Shown here: in pieces, positions 1-7,430 of the stretch | Layout: every line of letters begins with the position of its first letter | Position numbering within the stretch: position 1 is the first letter of the stretch | Source: HGM04593 sp045654645 | GTDB taxonomy: Bacteria > Bacteroidota > Bacteroidia > Bacteroidales > Bacteroidaceae | Direction of reading: 5' to 3' | Length of the DNA stretch: 20,698 nt | Assembly (NCBI GenBank): GCA_045654645.1 | Contig: JAZONR010000007.1 | Location: 1-20,698, forward strand | Notes under the pieces: model-generated | Told to the model about the DNA's origin: nothing | Databases searched by the model: none | Seen by the model: only the letters and a program-made list of their open reading frames with translations | Position numbers and translations under genes: made by a program

Positions 1-29
1 CCGTAACTGAGACAGCGTAGAGCCCTGAC

Positions 30-127
30 GTGTGCAGGCCATTGTGTGAGGACCGTTCAAACGTAGGGCGGCAATTATATTTTTTCAAAATTGCCGCACG
101 CAGTGCGTTCCGCAGCACCCTGCACAC
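30..127. repeat. Structured intergenic sequence with nested inverted repeats
   Basis: Outer arms GTGTGCAGG (30-38) and CCTGCACAC (119-127) are exact reverse complements. They enclose an inner 9-bp hairpin, GCGGCAATT (68-76) with AATTGCCGC (89-97). No convincing protein is encoded: the short open frames here are low-complexity and arginine/serine-rich. The sequence runs directly into the dispersed-repeat core at 218-319, so it is probably part of a larger intergenic repeat. Its function is unknown. The rest of 1-217 shows nothing else I can support. Confidence 0.5.
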
Positions 128-217
128 GGCAGAAAGGCTTGCAGCGGCAAGCGAGGGAGGAACGAGGGATGTTGTTCTGCAACAGCGTGAGCAGAGGAGC
201 GAGCGACTCGAGGGCCC

Positions 218-319
218 GTGTGCCGGGCACTTTGATTCTTTCAGGCGATGAAAGAACAGAAAAAAAGACTTGACTAAAAATAGAAGTGAACAATTAAGGT
301 TGAGGTGTACAGTAGAATA
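218..319 (-). repeat. Left copy of about 102-bp repeat, inverted relative to 20101-20203
   Basis: This stretch matches the reverse complement of 20101-20203 with two substitutions and one single-base indel. It carries an internal hairpin (TTCTTTCA, loop GGCGA, TGAAAGAA; about 233-253). Beyond 218 leftward the two copies diverge completely. Read on the minus strand it gives an apparent peptide also seen at the right copy, but no start, domain or ribosome-binding context supports a gene. It is best seen as a dispersed intergenic repeat. Confidence 0.85.
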
Positions 320-411
320 CAACAGTGAGCTGAAGCGAAAACTTTTAACGCCCCCCTATAGTTTGCAGGTGAGCCCTTTTATCGAACCTTTGATGAGAAT
401 GAGGCTCTCTC

Positions 412-429
412 GATAATCGCTCGATTATC
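412..429. repeat. Short perfect inverted repeat between left repeat and tRNA terminator
   Basis: GATAATCG (412-419) and CGATTATC (422-429) form a perfect 8-bp inverted repeat with a 2-nt centre. It lies just downstream of the tRNA-Leu terminator in the direction of transcription. There is no flanking T-run, so it is a weak terminator candidate. It may be a protein-binding palindrome or incidental. Confidence 0.35.
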
Positions 430-447
430 AGTGAATTATAAAAATAA

Positions 448-484
448 AAAAGAGGAAAATTCTCTCGAATTATCCTCTTTTGTC
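448..484 (-). terminator. Intrinsic terminator after tRNA-Leu
   Basis: On the minus strand AAAGAGGA pairs with TCCTCTTT. The stem continues through AATT/AATT after one mismatch, around a 6-nt loop. A T-rich run (TTTTTTATTTTTAT) follows. It begins a few bases after the tRNA 3' end and would end transcription of the tRNA and of any read-through from the upstream operon. Confidence 0.85.
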
Positions 485-490
485 CAATCG

Positions 491-572
491 TGCGCGTGAT
501 AGGACTCGAACCTACACGTCGCAAAACACCAGATCCTAAGTCTGGCGCGTCTACCAATTTCGCCACACGCGC
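491..572 (-). tRNA. tRNA-Leu, anticodon UAG
   Basis: The minus strand folds as an 82-nt class II tRNA. The 7-bp acceptor stem is GCGCGTG with CACGCGC, and the discriminator base is A. The anticodon stem is CCAGA/TCTGG around the loop CTTAGGA, giving anticodon UAG, which reads CUA and other CUN codons. The variable arm is extended and the T-loop contains GGTTCGAGTCC. The long variable arm and anticodon identify leucine. CCA is not encoded. A promoter-like TATCTTTG lies at 608-615, but the gene also sits only 60 nt after an operon on the same strand. Confidence 0.95.
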
Positions 573-607
573 GACTTGTTGCCGTTTCCTTTTTCGGAAA
601 GACTTTG

Positions 608-615
608 CAAAGATA
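608..615 (-). promoter_or_regulatory. Putative -7 box upstream of tRNA-Leu
   Basis: The minus strand reads TATCTTTG, a full match to the Bacteroidetes -7 consensus TAnnTTTG, about 36 nt before the tRNA 5' end. I see no good TTTG at -33; the sequence at that distance is in the end of the S41 peptidase gene. A small hairpin (TTTCC/GGAAA, 584-599) lies between this box and the tRNA. Confidence 0.5.
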
Positions 616-632
616 GTGCTTTTTTTGAATTT

Positions 633-1676
633 TTACCTCTCTTTGTCCGATATTTTATCATAGTAGGCAAAAATAAGCTCTTTTGCAGCCTCTATTATGG
701 TGTCGCGGCCCTTCTTCCAGTCTTCATCGGTAATGTGTACTGTTTTGTCGGGCTCAATGCCAAATTCGGTGTGATTCTTGTTGATATCCATTGTGGGGCA
801 AGCCGACAGGCGCACTCTCCAGCCGTTTGGCAGTGTGTTTGTGAGTGGCAGTGCGCTGCCTCCGCCGGTCTTGTCGCCTATTATGGCCACGTGGGGCAGC
901 TCGCGCATCATCAGCACAAAGTGGTTGGCGGCGCTGTAGACGCTACGGTTGGTCAGTACAACCACCGGGCGCAGCCATATTGCTCCCTTGCTTGGCTCAA
1001 GGTACAACGGCTCGGGCTTTGAGAAATCGTTGTGTCCCGTGCCTGTCTTGTGTTGCATATATCCATAGTGCAGGCTCTCATCGGTGAATGTCGATGCCAA
1101 TTTCTCTGCGGCGGTAATCATTCCGCCGCCATTGTTCCTTATGTCTATTATTAAGGCTTTTGTGTGGCTCAGGTTGTTGAGCATAACCGACAGGTTGTTG
1201 GTGTTGAAGCCGCCCGAGAAGCTCTCTACATACAGGTACCCTATGCTGTCGGGCAGGGTGGTGTACTTTATGCCGTTTGTGAGCCTGAAATCGGTGCCCA
1301 GGTAGTTACGCTGCAGCGAGTCGCTGAAGTTGGCTGGGTGGTGAAGATGCCAGTCCCAATAGTAGCTTGTGCCATACATCGACGAGAGGTTTACGTGCCC
1401 GTCGCGCAGTTCGCACAGCATATTGCCCAACAGGTCAAACAGCTCTGCGTCGCTGCGGCAGGTGTCGGCGGCAGGCTTGTAGCGCTCATATACCTCGTTC
1501 CAGTTGAGTCCAAACTCTTCGGCTGCCTGCGCAAAGAAGCAGTAGCGTTCGTCAATTATGCTCCACAGCGCCTCGAAATTGCCGTTGCTGTTATTCTCGT
1601 AATTCTCCTCGTTAATGCAGCCTGTCAGCAGGGCAAGGAGAAGCGTTGCTATGTATGTTGTTGCTTTTCTTGACAT
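633..1676 (-). CDS. S41-family (C-terminal processing-type) peptidase, lipoprotein
   Basis: The 347-residue product has a lipoprotein signal (LLTGC, lipid-accepting Cys20). Residues after the cysteine (INEENYEN) are acidic, as in surface-exported Bacteroidetes lipoproteins. The S41 core is clear: LIIDIRNNGGG at 175-185, the nucleophile Ser248 in SVYSAAN, GDKTGGG at 267-273, and GIEPDK at 306-311. The family cleaves protein C-termini or peptides through a Ser/Lys mechanism. No PDZ domain is evident; the N-terminal helical region (about 30-100) matches the usual S41 cap. It is third in a minus-strand unit, 12 nt after the DUF3316-like gene, and tRNA-Leu follows by 60 nt. Its substrate cannot be deduced. 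The family assignment is firm. Confidence 0.9.
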   Translation of the reverse strand: MSRKATTYIATLLLALLTGCINEENYENNSNGNFEALWSIIDERYCFFAQAAEEFGLNWNEVYERYKPAADTCRSDAELFDLLGNMLCELRDGHVNLSSMYGTSYYWDWHLHHPANFSDSLQRNYLGTDFRLTNGIKYTTLPDSIGYLYVESFSGGFNTNNLSVMLNNLSHTKALIIDIRNNGGGMITAAEKLASTFTDESLHYGYMQHKTGTGHNDFSKPEPLYLEPSKGAIWLRPVVVLTNRSVYSAANHFVLMMRELPHVAIIGDKTGGGSALPLTNTLPNGWRVRLSACPTMDINKNHTEFGIEPDKTVHITDEDWKKGRDTIIEAAKELIFAYYDKISDKER

Positions 1677-1688
1677 TCCGTTAATGTT

Positions 1689-2567
1689 TTAGTAGGGCGA
1701 ATAGTGCATCAGCCTGTTTTCGGCCTTAATCTTTAGAATGGTGCGCGTAAATCCCAGTGTAAAGGCGTTGCGGTATATGTGGCAGCGCGTTTCGTTGATG
1801 TTGCTTTGGTAGATGTCGGCTGTGTATGAGAGGCGCAGTGTGGTGCTGTGGCGTCCTGCCTTCAACGGTATGTCCATTGTGAGAATGTGTCTTGATGATG
1901 GGGCGTTGCCGGGGTGTGTGAACGCAACAACCCCTTTTGCGTGTCCAAGCCCGAAAATCTCGTAGTAGCTCTGCCCGAACTGTGGTGCAAACATTGCCCC
2001 TATGAGCGGGAAATCGAGCTGGTAGCGTGCTATCCAGTTCTTGCCACGCACGGGGAACCGATATATGGCCATTCCCGATGCGGCAAGTGCGGTGCGCAGC
2101 TTGGCCGATGCGGGGTTGTTGCCGCCCGAGGGGGTATAGATTGCTCCCCCCTCCACTTGCAGCTGCACGCCTGCAAGCAGCGACAGCCCCTTGGCAACCT
2201 TGAAAGGGTGGTATCCGCCCCAGCTGTATCCTATGAGCCCCGTGAGCTGCAGGTCGCTCTCTTGTGTGGCATAGCCTAAGGAGGTGTTCAGTATGCGCTG
2301 ATATTTCCAGCGATAGCTGCCGGTGCGGGCATCGCGGAATTTCTCGTTGCTGAAGTGCAGGGCCAGGCCGGTGTGGCTCTGTCCGCCCAGGTAGGTGTCC
2401 AGGGTGTTGAGCAGCGCAATGCCATATTGTGGGCTGCGCACCTCGATGCGCCCGGGCCTTATGGTGTCGGTTACAACAAATTGAGCCCTTGACATTGCCG
2501 GCAGTGTCAGCAATGCAAGGACTGCAATCATTTTGTATAGAATGTGCTTTGTGCCGCTCTTGGTCAT
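1689..2567 (-). CDS. DUF3316-like exported protein of unknown function
   Basis: The 292-residue protein has an N-terminal signal peptide (hydrophobic about 12-24, likely cleavage after MSRA at residue 28). The remainder alternates hydrophobic and polar residues with many Gly, Tyr and aromatic residues, consistent with a beta-rich envelope or outer-membrane barrel-like protein. I recognise resemblance to Bacteroidetes DUF3316 proteins, but no catalytic motif is visible. Its ATG overlaps the parC stop codon (ATGA, 2564-2567), which supports this start and suggests translational coupling. The function is unknown and its placement behind parC may only reflect shared transcription. Confidence 0.75.
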   Translation of the reverse strand: MTKSGTKHILYKMIAVLALLTLPAMSRAQFVVTDTIRPGRIEVRSPQYGIALLNTLDTYLGGQSHTGLALHFSNEKFRDARTGSYRWKYQRILNTSLGYATQESDLQLTGLIGYSWGGYHPFKVAKGLSLLAGVQLQVEGGAIYTPSGGNNPASAKLRTALAASGMAIYRFPVRGKNWIARYQLDFPLIGAMFAPQFGQSYYEIFGLGHAKGVVAFTHPGNAPSSRHILTMDIPLKAGRHSTTLRLSYTADIYQSNINETRCHIYRNAFTLGFTRTILKIKAENRLMHYSPY

Positions 2568-5209
2568 TCGTTGTCGAAAAGTGATAGCTGTTCGCCGGTA
2601 TCTCCCAAGGGCTCCTCATTGGCAGGCTCTTCGTTTACCTCGGGCGGTGGTGGCAGTCTTGTGGGTTCAAGCTCAATAATCTCGTCAATCTCGTATGTTG
2701 TCAATCGCTTGCCGCGTGCCTTGGAACTCTTCACTCCAATAAACTCATCAACTTCTATCACCAGTGGCTCGCGGAAGCTGTCATTGCCGCCGAACATAAC
2801 CTGTATGCGCGGATAGGGCGTTTCGCTAAACCATATAAGTTCATTTCCCTTGTTGTCGCCAAAGCAGTTCTGGCGGCGGGGGCTCTGTTCAATGGTGAAA
2901 CGCTTTATGTAGGGGTAGCCCTGCTGCGAAGCATCGTAAATGGCGGCGCTCCACACCTTTGCAGGGTCATATTTCTCAATCACCATAAGGTCGTCCTCGT
3001 AGTGGTTGTTCAGGTCAATGGGTGTAAGATAGAACTCGCCGTTCTTGCGTATTGCGAGAATCTTGTCATCGTTGTGGAACTCGCCAAGGTATTCGCCGTG
3101 GTTGTCGAAGTTTATGCGCAGAATGTCGCGGTCGAACCACACCTGGCGTCCTCCCAATGTGGAGCTTCCGTGCTTCTTCAGTGTTATGCGTAGCACCTCG
3201 TTCTTGGTGAGGATGTTGCCCATTGACTGTCGGCCTTTGATGGCTATGGTGCTGAAATCCTTTTCTATGATAGCGTTCCTGAGCCTTGGGTTGGGGCGCA
3301 GCATAACTTTTATAATCTCGGCCTCTCCGTTGGGGTTCGATGTGAAGTAGATGACCTTTGAGCCGGGTGTACCCTGTGTGAGGTCATATTCGCGGTCGCG
3401 TGTCATTCCCGTTGCAGCAAAGCGCTTTATGTAGTAGATGCCATTCTTTCCGTCGCGGTACACGGCGTTGTAGATGGTGCGCTTGTCGTTCTTCTTGAAA
3501 ACATCGACGTGTATAACGTTCTTGCCCACAAAGAGTTTTTCGCTCACCTTCACAATCTTGTACTTTCCGTCCTTGTAGAAGAGTATGATGTCGTCAATGT
3601 CCGAGCAGTTGGTAACAAACTCGTCTTTCTTCAGCGAGGTGCCAATGAATCCTTCGGCGCGGTTTATGTAGAGTTTTTGGTTGGCCTCCACCACCTTTGC
3701 TGCAACTATGGTGTCAAAGTTGCGTATCTCGGTCTGTCGCGGATAGCGTGCACCATACTTCTCCTTGAGCATTGTGAACCATTTGATGGTTACCGCAGTC
3801 ATCTGCGACAGCTGTTTGTCGATGTCGGCAATCTCTTTTTTAAGGCGTGCTATGAGCTCCTCGGCCTTCTCCTTGTTGAAGCGCAGTATGCGCGCCATCT
3901 TAATCTCCATCAGACGCAACAGGTCGTCGCGCGTAATCTCGCGAATGAAATCCTTTTTGTAGGGCTCCAGGCGCAGCTCTATGTGCGAGAGTGCGCTGTC
4001 CATATCGGGTGCCTGTTCAAACTCCTTGTCCTTGTATATGCGCTCCTCAATGAAGATGCTCTCGAGCGATGCAAAATGCAACTGCTCCAGCAGCTCGCCC
4101 TTGCGAATTTGCAGCTCCAGACGCAGCAACTCCTTGGTGCTGTCTACCGAGCGGCGCAGCAATTCGCTCACGGTGAGGAACACCGGGGTGTGGTTGTCTA
4201 TGACACAGCAGCAGGGTGTTATGCTTATTTCGCAATCGGTAAAGGCGTAAAGAGCATCTATGGTCTTGTCGCTCGATACGCCGGGTGCCAGCTGCAGCAG
4301 AATTTCAACCTTGTCCGATGTGTTGTCATCCACCTTGCGAATCTTTATCTTGCCGTTGTCTACAGCCTTCAGAATGGACTCAATCACCAGTGGCGTTGTT
4401 TTGCCAAATGGAATTTCGGTTATTGTAAGTGTTTTGTTGTCGTCGGATTTTGTAATCTTTGCGCGTATTCTCACACGGCCTGTGCGGTCGCCGTCGTGAT
4501 AGCGCGACACATCTATGCAGCCGCCGGTCTGAAAATCGGGGTAGAGCTGAAACTCCTCCTTGTTGAGATAGGCTATTGCCGCGTCGCACACCTCGTTGAA
4601 GTTGTGCGGCAGAATTTTTGATGAAAGGCCCACGGCGATACCCTCCACGCCGTGTACCAGCAACAGCGGGAACTTCACAGGCAGTGTTATGGGCTCCTTG
4701 TTTCTGCCGTCATAGGATAGTTTCCACTCTGTTGTCTTGGGGTTGAATACAATATCGTGGGCAAGATGTGATAGACGCGCCTCTATGTAACGTGGCGCTG
4801 CAGCCGAGTCGCCGGTGAGTATGTTACCCCAGTTTCCCTGGCAGTCTATCAGATAGTCCTTCTGTCCCATCTGCACCAGGGCGCCCGCTATTGATGCGTC
4901 GCCGTGAGGGTGGTATTGCATTGTGTGTCCCACCACGTTGGCAACCTTGTTGTAGCGGCCGTCGTCAAGCTCGCGCATTGCGTGCAGTATGCGTCGCTGC
5001 ACAGGTTTAAGCCCGTCGTAAAGGTGTGGCACTGCACGCTCCAGTATAACATACGAAGCATAGTCCAGGAACCAATTCTGGTACATTCCCGTGAGCTTGT
5101 GCTTCACGTCGTTGTTGTCGTGGTGTAGTATGTGCTCCGGTGTGTGGCCCTCTTCGGCCGTGGTGCCGTTCACATTGTCAATGCTTTCATCAAAGTCGTT
5201 ATTGTCCAT
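2564..5209 (-). CDS. parC: DNA topoisomerase IV subunit A (GyrA/ParC family)
   Basis: The 881-residue product is the DNA-cleaving subunit of a type IIA topoisomerase, which decatenates and relaxes DNA with ParE. Hallmarks are LERAVPHLYDGLKPVQRRIL (56-75), YHPHGDAS (99-106) and the active-site tyrosine Tyr141 in APRYIEARLS. A coiled tower region (about 340-480) and a beta-pinwheel C-terminal domain (about 530-840) follow. The GyrA box (QRRGGKG) is absent, which favours topoisomerase IV over gyrase. Quinolone-region positions equivalent to E. coli ParC Ser80 and Glu84 are Ala105 and Gly109. The acidic tail ends in QLSLF (874-878), a match to the beta-clamp-binding consensus. An acidic 35-residue N-terminal extension precedes the conserved core. 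No parE gene is in the window. Confidence 0.93.
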   Translation of the reverse strand: MDNNDFDESIDNVNGTTAEEGHTPEHILHHDNNDVKHKLTGMYQNWFLDYASYVILERAVPHLYDGLKPVQRRILHAMRELDDGRYNKVANVVGHTMQYHPHGDASIAGALVQMGQKDYLIDCQGNWGNILTGDSAAAPRYIEARLSHLAHDIVFNPKTTEWKLSYDGRNKEPITLPVKFPLLLVHGVEGIAVGLSSKILPHNFNEVCDAAIAYLNKEEFQLYPDFQTGGCIDVSRYHDGDRTGRVRIRAKITKSDDNKTLTITEIPFGKTTPLVIESILKAVDNGKIKIRKVDDNTSDKVEILLQLAPGVSSDKTIDALYAFTDCEISITPCCCVIDNHTPVFLTVSELLRRSVDSTKELLRLELQIRKGELLEQLHFASLESIFIEERIYKDKEFEQAPDMDSALSHIELRLEPYKKDFIREITRDDLLRLMEIKMARILRFNKEKAEELIARLKKEIADIDKQLSQMTAVTIKWFTMLKEKYGARYPRQTEIRNFDTIVAAKVVEANQKLYINRAEGFIGTSLKKDEFVTNCSDIDDIILFYKDGKYKIVKVSEKLFVGKNVIHVDVFKKNDKRTIYNAVYRDGKNGIYYIKRFAATGMTRDREYDLTQGTPGSKVIYFTSNPNGEAEIIKVMLRPNPRLRNAIIEKDFSTIAIKGRQSMGNILTKNEVLRITLKKHGSSTLGGRQVWFDRDILRINFDNHGEYLGEFHNDDKILAIRKNGEFYLTPIDLNNHYEDDLMVIEKYDPAKVWSAAIYDASQQGYPYIKRFTIEQSPRRQNCFGDNKGNELIWFSETPYPRIQVMFGGNDSFREPLVIEVDEFIGVKSSKARGKRLTTYEIDEIIELEPTRLPPPPEVNEEPANEEPLGDTGEQLSLFDNE

Positions 5210-5268
5210 TTTCTTGAAAATGTTTTTGTGTGGGGTGTTTCTGCTTTGCAGATAAAACCCTTAAAATG

Positions 5269-5276
5269 CAAAAATA
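5269..5276 (-). promoter_or_regulatory. Putative -7 box for the parC operon
   Basis: The minus strand reads TATTTTTG, matching TAnnTTTG, about 60 nt upstream of the parC start. The expected -33 element is poor (TTTC at the right spacing, 5297-5300). The shared 281-nt divergent intergenic region (5210-5490) is AT-rich and otherwise shows only the opposing promoter at 5401-5430. Confidence 0.5.
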
Positions 5277-5400
5277 GACAAAAAATAGGGAAAAATGAAA
5301 TTTGGGGCAAAAAAACCTTGTCAAACTGTTCTTTTTGAAAATTGCAGCCCTGTTAGTGTATAATGTTTTTCACAATCGTTTGAAAATTTGGTAAATACAC

Positions 5401-5430
5401 CTTGTGTTTAAAGAAAAATAACTAAATTTG
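5401..5430 (+). promoter_or_regulatory. Promoter of the exported-protein operon
   Basis: CTTG (5401-5404), an 18-nt spacer and TAAATTTG (5423-5430) fit the Bacteroidetes sigma-ABfr pattern TTTG/TAnnTTTG. The -7 box is exact and the -33 box is one base off. The predicted start of transcription is near 5437, giving a leader of about 54 nt. It lies upstream of four closely spaced genes. Confidence 0.6.
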
Positions 5431-5490
5431 CATTTATTTTAAATTTTGCAACACAATGGTTGCGCTTGACGAAAAAAAACAACAAAAAAT

Positions 5491-7401
5491 ATGAAAACAC
5501 TCTTTACTAAAACACTCTTTTTAATTTTGATGCTGGCTCCTTCGGGGTTGGTCGCTCAGAATTGGGACTACATTACTTCCCATTCCGATGAATACTATTT
5601 TGGTGAGGGACACGGCGATAGCGTGGAAAAGGCAACTTCTGCTGCAAAGGCTGCGGTTTCGGGAATGATAAGCACCCGCGTTTCCAGCAGCACCGATGTC
5701 AGTTCAAAGACTACGAAAGTCGATGACAAGAAGAGTCGCAATTCCGAGTTCAAGAACTATGTGCACACCTATACAGCAGCCGTGTTGCCCAATGTGGTTG
5801 TTCTGCCACCCGCCGGCAAGGCTCCCGATATCACAGTGCGTGCATTCATCAAGCGTGCCGATGTTGAGCGCGTGTTTGCCGGCCGCGCCGAGGATGTGAA
5901 GGGTAATGTTAAGTGGGGCGATAAGTATCTTGCCGACAACAAGCTCAAGAACGCGCTCGAGAACTACTATAATGCATATATGCTTCTTGGCTCATTGCAG
6001 TATCCCGATGAGGTTACCGATGACAACGGCTTTCCTTTGATGACTGTCCTCGAGAATAAAATAAAGGAGATGCTCGAGGATATCGATGTCAAATATGATA
6101 ACACAGTGCGTGAGGGTGAAATCTCTTTGCGTTTCACCTACAAGGGTATGCCTGTCAGAAACCTTGAGTTTACCTACAACGACGGAAATATAGATAACGC
6201 TCCCGGTAGAGTTAAAGACGGCCTTGGTGTTATTCGCCTTGCGCCCGGCTATTCAAACAGCAACTACCACGTGAATATAAAGCACTCTTATAAGGAGGAG
6301 GCTTCGGTGGATGCGCTCCTTGGCGAGATTGTGCAAATTGCCCCCGATGTCATCTACAAGGAGAACTACAAGGTGGTAACAGCGGGGTCTTCAGTGGCCT
6401 CTTCACCATCTACATCATCATCTTCATCATCATCTTCAACTTTTGCTTCTCTCAATGCCAGCGGCAAGGCTAAGATTTCCAAAGCGTACCAGACAGCCAG
6501 TGCCGGTATGCAACTGAAACCTGTGGCAAGCCAGCTTGCAAAAGAGACAGCATCCAATGGCGAGGTGCTGGATATGGTGCTCGACGCAGTGCGCAAAAGA
6601 CAGTACACAACACTCGACTATGACTATTTTACCGACAACGGCTACGATGTCTTCAACAGGCTCATCAAGTATGGCTCGGCAAGTGTTATCGGCAACCCCG
6701 AGGTGCACTACTTCAAGGGTCCCAACGGAACAGTGGTGGCGCGTGGAGTGCAAATGTCATTCTCTTTCAAAAGGAACGGAAACAAGACATTCGTAGAGGA
6801 CGTTGTATTCACCTTCAACGCCGAGGGCAAGATTGACAACGTAGCCTTCGGCCTTGGCAACCAGGCTACCAACGACCTCTTGTGCCACGATACCGAAGAT
6901 TTTGGCTACGAGGCACGCGAGCAGGTTATGGAGTTCCTCGAGAACTACAAGACAGCCTACTGTCTCGAGAGAAGAGACTACATCGAGACAATCTTCTCCG
7001 ACAGTGCGGTCATCATCACCGGTCACATTGTAAAGGTGAAGAAACCTGCTCCCGGTCTTGAGAATGCTCCCTCTGTTGAGCGAGAGGAGGTCAAGTATCA
7101 GCAGTTTACGAAAAGAGATTATATCAAGCGTCTCGAGGGTATCTTCGCAAGAAATGAATTTATCAATATCCATTTCACCGACAATGTGGTGCAGCCCCTC
7201 ACAAAGTTCAAGAACGAGAAACTCTATGCAATAGCGATAGGTCAGGAGTATACCTCTTCTACCTACTCGGACAAGGGATATCTCTTCCTGTTGATAGATA
7301 TGACCAACAAGGATGAGCCGCTCATCAAAATACGTACCTGGCAGCCCAACACCGTCTCACCCGATGAGTTGCTTGGCATTGGTGATTTCTACTTGAAATA
7401 A
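5491..7401 (+). CDS. Exported LPP20-like / NTF2-like multidomain protein
   Basis: The 636-residue protein has a type I signal peptide (likely cleavage after VA22). Residues about 24-130 resemble the LPP20-type fold: YYFGEGHGDSVEKATSAAKA, a long helix, then a beta hairpin. Residues 140-200 form a TPR-like helical pair (KYLADNKLKNALENYYNAY). A beta-rich region (205-290) and a serine linker (299-317) follow. The C-terminal half has an NTF2-like segment around 475-636 (EQVMEFLENYKTAY, later IKIRTWQP). No catalytic residues stand out. It is first in an operon, 29 nt before a PEGA protein. By analogy it may be an envelope adaptor, but that is inference; domain assignments are by eye. Confidence 0.6.
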   Translation: MKTLFTKTLFLILMLAPSGLVAQNWDYITSHSDEYYFGEGHGDSVEKATSAAKAAVSGMISTRVSSSTDVSSKTTKVDDKKSRNSEFKNYVHTYTAAVLPNVVVLPPAGKAPDITVRAFIKRADVERVFAGRAEDVKGNVKWGDKYLADNKLKNALENYYNAYMLLGSLQYPDEVTDDNGFPLMTVLENKIKEMLEDIDVKYDNTVREGEISLRFTYKGMPVRNLEFTYNDGNIDNAPGRVKDGLGVIRLAPGYSNSNYHVNIKHSYKEEASVDALLGEIVQIAPDVIYKENYKVVTAGSSVASSPSTSSSSSSSSTFASLNASGKAKISKAYQTASAGMQLKPVASQLAKETASNGEVLDMVLDAVRKRQYTTLDYDYFTDNGYDVFNRLIKYGSASVIGNPEVHYFKGPNGTVVARGVQMSFSFKRNGNKTFVEDVVFTFNAEGKIDNVAFGLGNQATNDLLCHDTEDFGYEAREQVMEFLENYKTAYCLERRDYIETIFSDSAVIITGHIVKVKKPAPGLENAPSVEREEVKYQQFTKRDYIKRLEGIFARNEFINIHFTDNVVQPLTKFKNEKLYAIAIGQEYTSSTYSDKGYLFLLIDMTNKDEPLIKIRTWQPNTVSPDELLGIGDFYLK

Positions 7402-7430
7402 TAATATAGTATTATAAGGTATATAAAACT

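Noticed and set aside
75..293. 72-codon minus-strand frame with a peptide (SVLSSPERIKVPGT) also found at the right end
   Set aside because: The shared peptide comes from the inverted repeat itself; the frame has no conserved continuation at the other copy and no start context.
345..566. Open frame beginning MAKLVDAPDLGSG on the minus strand
   Set aside because: It overlaps the tRNA-Leu gene almost entirely and is the familiar false translation of a tRNA.
3509..4621. Long plus-strand open frame of 370 codons opposite parC
   Set aside because: It lies wholly antisense to a well-conserved parC and its translation is Leu/Val/Cys/His-rich with no recognisable domain; it reflects codon bias in parC.
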